NCBI GenBank assembly: GCA_002427365.1
Contig: DIQT01000007.1
Span: 47,778 to 63,262 of the forward strand
Length of the DNA stretch: 15,485 nt
Reading direction: 5' to 3'
Source of the DNA: Caryophanales bacterium UBA5455
Lineage (GTDB): Bacteria > Bacillota_I > Bacilli_A > RFN20 > CAG-826
Shown here: positions 15,134-15,485 of the stretch, piece by piece
Numbering within the stretch: the first letter of the stretch is position 1
Layout: each line of letters starts with the position of its first letter
Position numbers and translations under genes: made by a program
Notes under the pieces: model-generated
Databases searched by the model: none
What the model saw: the letters and a program-made list of their open reading frames with translations, nothing else
What the model was told of the DNA's origin: nothing

Positions 15134-15485
15134 TTAATTTTTATTACTCGTAAGGACAATAATGCCCGTTGCAATAAGTTTGTTATATTCTTCAAGCGTG
15201 AATGTTTCACGGTTTTCGCGATTTGTAATTGTTACTTTCCGCGAAATAACATTTAAACTATTAATCGCAAAATGTTCACCTTTATATGTAAGTTTTGTTC
15301 CAATACGCGGCATGTCTTTTTTTGCTTCCGTATATATTTCATCTTCAAACGATAAACAACAAATAAGTTTGCCACAGTGGCCACTAATTTTTGGAATATT
15401 TAACGCAAGCATTTGGTTCTTCGCACGGTTAATGGAAATGCCATCAAAATCATTGAGCCAGGTCGTACAGCATAAGGGAAGACCA
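15134..15485 (-). CDS. ricT: PSP1-domain regulatory protein RicT/YaaT (5' partial)
   Basis: C-terminal 117 residues of a PSP1-domain protein; the frame is open to the window edge, and the internal ATG at 15410-15412 is not the start. The visible part begins GLPLCC, then a WLNDF segment, AKNQMLALNIPKISG, HCGKLICCLSFE. This cysteine pattern (visible Cys 5, 6, 37, 42, 43) matches RicT/YaaT. With RicA and RicF, RicT binds iron-sulfur clusters and steers RNase Y-dependent mRNA maturation in Bacillus. It is followed after 2 bases by rsmI. Confidence 0.9.
   Translation of the reverse strand, partial: GLPLCCTTWLNDFDGISINRAKNQMLALNIPKISGHCGKLICCLSFEDEIYTEAKKDMPRIGTKLTYKGEHFAINSLNVISRKVTITNRENRETFTLEEYNKLIATGIIVLTSNKN

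Noticed and set aside
15410..15412. ATG as the start of a 92-residue protein after rsmI's upstream junction
   Set aside because: The frame continues to the window edge with RicT-like residues including a conserved Cys pair, so the gene is a fragment of a longer one.

Overview
The window looks like a chromosomal segment of a low-GC Gram-positive bacterium (Bacillota, Bacilli-like). The evidence is AT-rich DNA with strong AGGAGG-type ribosome binding sites, a lipoprotein signal with a Bacilli-like lipobox, a CcpA-type cre site, and a ricT-rsmI pair in the order seen in Bacilli. Every long gene reads cleanly with the standard code and Trp is TGG, so TGA is not reassigned as in mycoplasmas. Of the 13 stop codons visible, 12 are TAA, one is TAG and none is TGA. 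An uncultured lineage near Erysipelotrichia or Izemoplasmatales would fit, but that placement is inference. No mobile element, CRISPR array, tRNA or rRNA was seen.

Positions 1-5971 (+ strand) hold a tightly packed set: a 5'-truncated tandem DUF1538 membrane protein, two different PII-like signalling proteins, and a very large YfhO-family membrane protein. DUF1538 plus two PII-like proteins is the most interesting unit, because it looks like a membrane transporter or channel with its own cytosolic nucleotide-sensing regulators. Positions 6034-6570 hold hypoxanthine phosphoribosyltransferase (hpt), which ends in a strong intrinsic terminator.

Positions 6571-7095 are a 525-base AT-rich intergenic region. 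It contains the hpt terminator, a second hairpin, a pair of TTAACA direct repeats placed like a PhoP box in front of a candidate promoter, three spaced ACCGCT elements, and a perfect consensus cre site close to the next gene. Positions 7096-11919 hold a complete ABC importer operon: a lipoprotein substrate-binding protein, a fused two-domain permease, and an ATPase with a large insertion in its helical subdomain. The family is the Fe(III)/polyamine/phosphonate/hexose-phosphate group. The cre site suggests a carbon-linked substrate, but the substrate cannot be read from sequence.

A bidirectional terminator at 11939-11969 separates the + strand genes from the - strand block. That block reads, in transcription order, ricT (partial), rsmI, then upp-prs-pgmB. 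Upp, Prs and Hpt all make or use PRPP, so the window is rich in nucleotide salvage, and PgmB adds a sugar-phosphate step. Five same-strand junctions, on both strands, have exactly the form TAA-NN-ATG, which points to translational coupling as a general habit of this genome.
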